DNA of 64,000 bases from Halobacteriovorax sp. (lineage in GTDB: Bacteria > Bdellovibrionota > Bacteriovoracia > Bacteriovoracales > Bacteriovoracaceae), in contig PBIO01000011.1 in the NCBI GenBank assembly GCA_002720865.1, positions 62,001 through 126,000 of the forward strand, read 5' to 3'. Made by a program: the position numbers and the translations under genes. Within the stretch, counting starts at the first letter, position 1; every line of letters begins with the position of its first letter. Below, one piece after another: positions 62,118 to 64,000 of the stretch. Below the pieces are notes generated by a model. The model was not told the DNA's origin, ran no database searches, and saw only the letters and a list, made by a program, of their open reading frames with translations.

Positions 62118-63197
62118 TTATAAGTGATCTTTTCCAAAGTCCGTGGTTTTTAAATACTCCACGGCCTTCTTAACTTCCTGAGCCTTTTCTTTAGGCACCA
62201 CAAGAACATTATCTTCTGTTGAAACGACCACAAGTCCATTTACATCTATTAAAGAGACAAACTTCCCAGGAGCAAAAACGATATTATCTTTTGCATCCTG
62301 AAAAAATGTTCCTTTGGCCTGTCCAGTATAGTTGTCATTTTCTTTTTCTAAGACCGTTTCAAGGGCATCCCAAGAACCCAGATCATTCCAATCAAACTCG
62401 GCCGGAATGGTCATCACTTCTTTAGACTTTTCCATGATGGCGTAATCGATAGAATCCTTAGGGATCTTCTCGTAGATTTCACCAGTCTTTTCAAAATCAT
62501 TAGCATTCTCTTTTAAATCATTATAGTGAGAGAACATCTCAGGAGCGCAGCTTTCAAATTCCTTTAAGAGCCTTTCAATCGTTCCCACGAACATTCCAGC
62601 ATTCCAGAAGTACTCCCCTGAGGCCACATAGTTTTTAGCTGTTTCAAGATCTGGCTTCTCCTTGAATTCTTTAACATCAAAAGAGCTGTCTCTAACTTCT
62701 TCCCCTCGATGAATATAGCCAAAGCCCGTATGAGGAAAATTAGGCTTTATACCAATAGTTACAATTTTAGATAGACCAACCGAGAGCTCAGCTGCTTTCT
62801 TTAAGGTATCTTTAAAACCGCGATGATTTAAAATCACATGATCACTTGGAACAATGGCCACAACATCAGATTCTGAAGCCCCATTGGCCACTAGGCTCGC
62901 AAGACTTAAAAGAATACAGGGTCCTGTATTTCTTCCACTTGGCTCAAAAATAATTCCCTTCGTTCCAATTCGCTCACCGGCAGAATCCTTAACTAGCTGC
63001 TCTTGAGCCTTAACTGTAATGACATAACGATCCTCTGCTCCTACTAAGTCATCAAAGCGAATTAAGGTTTCTTCTAAGAGACTTTTATCGCTAACTAGAG
63101 GAAGATACTGTTTAGGTTTTTTAGTAACTGATGAGGGCCAGAAACGAGTTCCTTGACCACCGGCCATAACAAGACAATATAATTTTGATTCTTTCAT
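62118..63197 (-). CDS. manC: Mannose-1-phosphate guanylyltransferase
   Basis: Makes GDP-mannose from GTP and mannose 1-phosphate, for polysaccharide or glycolipid. The 359-residue protein carries the nucleotidyltransferase loop MAGGQGTRFWP (residues 11-21) with KPKQYLPL, then IVPSDHVI, TGFGYIHRG, VKEFKEKPD, YFWNAGMF and DWNDLGSW. The C-terminal isomerase domain of long ManC proteins is absent. It follows the SPOR gene by six bases on the same strand. No other GDP-mannose gene is nearby. Confidence 0.92.
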   Translation of the reverse strand: MKESKLYCLVMAGGQGTRFWPSSVTKKPKQYLPLVSDKSLLEETLIRFDDLVGAEDRYVITVKAQEQLVKDSAGERIGTKGIIFEPSGRNTGPCILLSLASLVANGASESDVVAIVPSDHVILNHRGFKDTLKKAAELSVGLSKIVTIGIKPNFPHTGFGYIHRGEEVRDSSFDVKEFKEKPDLETAKNYVASGEYFWNAGMFVGTIERLLKEFESCAPEMFSHYNDLKENANDFEKTGEIYEKIPKDSIDYAIMEKSKEVMTIPAEFDWNDLGSWDALETVLEKENDNYTGQAKGTFFQDAKDNIVFAPGKFVSLIDVNGLVVVSTEDNVLVVPKEKAQEVKKAVEYLKTTDFGKDHL

Positions 63198-63203
63198 ATT
63201 AGG

Positions 63204-63812
63204 TTATTCGAAGCGCCCAATGACATAATCTTGACCACGGAAGAGTTCCATTTCTTTTTTAATATAGGCCTTCGCCTCCTCTATAGAGGAGAATACTCCT
63301 AAACTGGTTCTATACCAAGTCCCTCTGCCGCTAATATCGACCTCATTAATAATCGGGTTATATCCTCGGTATTTAAATCCATTAGCAAATTCTTCAGCTT
63401 CGGATTTAGAGCGATGAGAGCCTAGCTGAATAGTAAACTTTCCCGCAAAATCATCTCCTGAAACCTGAGTTGTTTCATTTCCCTCATCAGCAGCAGGAGT
63501 GGCCTCTACCTTCTCAGGAGCTTCTAACTCTTGCTTAAGTCTCTCTTCAAGGGCCTTATGAGTCTCATCCTTTAACTTCTGAGGATCAACCTGCTCTCGC
63601 TTTTCTATTGTTTTATTAAGCTGCTCTTCTTGGCCAGATAGCATATCCACTTTTGCCCGATCTTCAGGTGTATAACCTGCCTGTAGGTATGAATAGTTTT
63701 TTCCAATCTTTACCCCAAGGACAAATGCCGAAATGGCAATAAGCACCATAAAGATGAAAATTAGGGCAACCTCTTTTTTAGCGAAGACGTAAAGCTTTGT
63801 ATTTTCGTTCAT
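63204..63812 (-). CDS. SPOR-domain membrane protein
   Basis: A 202-residue protein with a short cytosolic N-terminus, one membrane helix (~13-33, VALIFIFMVLIAISAFVLG), a long charged linker (~45-120), and a C-terminal SPOR domain (~125-202: FTIQLGSHRSKSEAEEFANG, GTWYRTSLGVFSSIEEA). SPOR domains bind glycan strands lacking stem peptides at division sites, so a role in cell division or septal wall remodelling is likely. It is probably the first gene of a pair with manC. Confidence 0.88.
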   Translation of the reverse strand: MNENTKLYVFAKKEVALIFIFMVLIAISAFVLGVKIGKNYSYLQAGYTPEDRAKVDMLSGQEEQLNKTIEKREQVDPQKLKDETHKALEERLKQELEAPEKVEATPAADEGNETTQVSGDDFAGKFTIQLGSHRSKSEAEEFANGFKYRGYNPIINEVDISGRGTWYRTSLGVFSSIEEAKAYIKKEMELFRGQDYVIGRFE

Positions 63813-63972
63813 ATGATAATTTTAAATTGAACTTATATTTGATGCAAAAAAAAACTGGGATCAAATTTTGCGCAGGTATTCAATTTATAAACCCCTCAAA
63901 TCAGAAGCCCAATAATTCCAACAGAACTACTCAAGAAAGCCGATTTCCAAAGATGCAACTCTCTTTAAGCCC

Positions 63973-64000
63973 ATGAACAAAGGATGGAGAAACAATATGA
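63973..64000 (+). other. Possible start of a plus-strand gene cut by the window edge
   Basis: An ATG at 63973 and an in-frame ATG at 63997, the second with GGATGGAG upstream, stand at the edge. No product can be judged from nine codons. The 188-base gap before the SPOR gene would be a divergent promoter region. Confidence 0.3.

Overview
The window looks like chromosome from a predatory or predator-related bacterium of the Bdellovibrionota (Bacteriovorax-like). Supporting signs are moderate-to-low GC, an unusually high share of secreted proteins, lipoproteins and beta-barrel proteins, frequent GTG/TTG starts, Kdo lipopolysaccharide genes, and an AgmX/PglI-type lipoprotein. Placement is inference from gene content; no rRNA or other marker gene is present. 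I saw no tRNA or rRNA gene, CRISPR array, insertion sequence or phage gene.

Layout. 1-7593: three minus-strand secreted genes: a giant Ig-repeat lipoprotein cut by the window edge, a Cys-rich repeat protein and an acidic-linker barrel protein. 7709-13187: metabolic genes (ilvE, Na+/H+ antiporter, ferredoxin, phosphoglucomutase, queC). 13184-16782: a large secreted unknown and a trypsin-like protease. 16813-23177: one long overlapping minus-strand run (CsgG/FlgT-like lipoprotein pair, pyrD, DUF2298 membrane protein, TPR protein, AgmX-type lipoprotein). 23225-28564: dnaE and a Tat-exported PhoX phosphatase. 28729-29625: a HAD-like orphan.

29617-37269 is the most interesting part. A TetR regulator and a DUF819 transporter face a plus-strand operon across a shared region holding a long imperfect palindrome on top of a good promoter. 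The operon encodes a lipoprotein, a sphingosine-1-phosphate lyase homologue, a secreted lipid-binding-fold candidate, an alkaline-ceramidase homologue with all five catalytic/zinc residues in register, and an outer-membrane-type protein. I read it as a ligand-controlled sphingolipid uptake and breakdown locus.

37311-45177: a secreted unknown bounded by 20-bp direct repeats, a small lipoprotein, a hairpin array, guaA, guaB, and a FecR/YbgF-like pair. 45355-50749: ROK kinase, barrel protein, DsbD/ScsB-type thiol transporter and a START protein that appears to start at ATT. 50751-51796: a secreted esterase enclosed by 28-bp inverted repeats. 51761-57903: an envelope-precursor operon (kdsB-pyrG-kdsA-kdsC-DUF493-gpsA-aminotransferase) in which CTP synthase sits between Kdo genes. 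57980-63812: a small secreted protein, a TolC-family protein with a barrel partner, purB, manC and a SPOR protein.

Two themes recur: tight translational coupling (1-26 base overlaps), and short repeats placed exactly at the 3' ends of genes.
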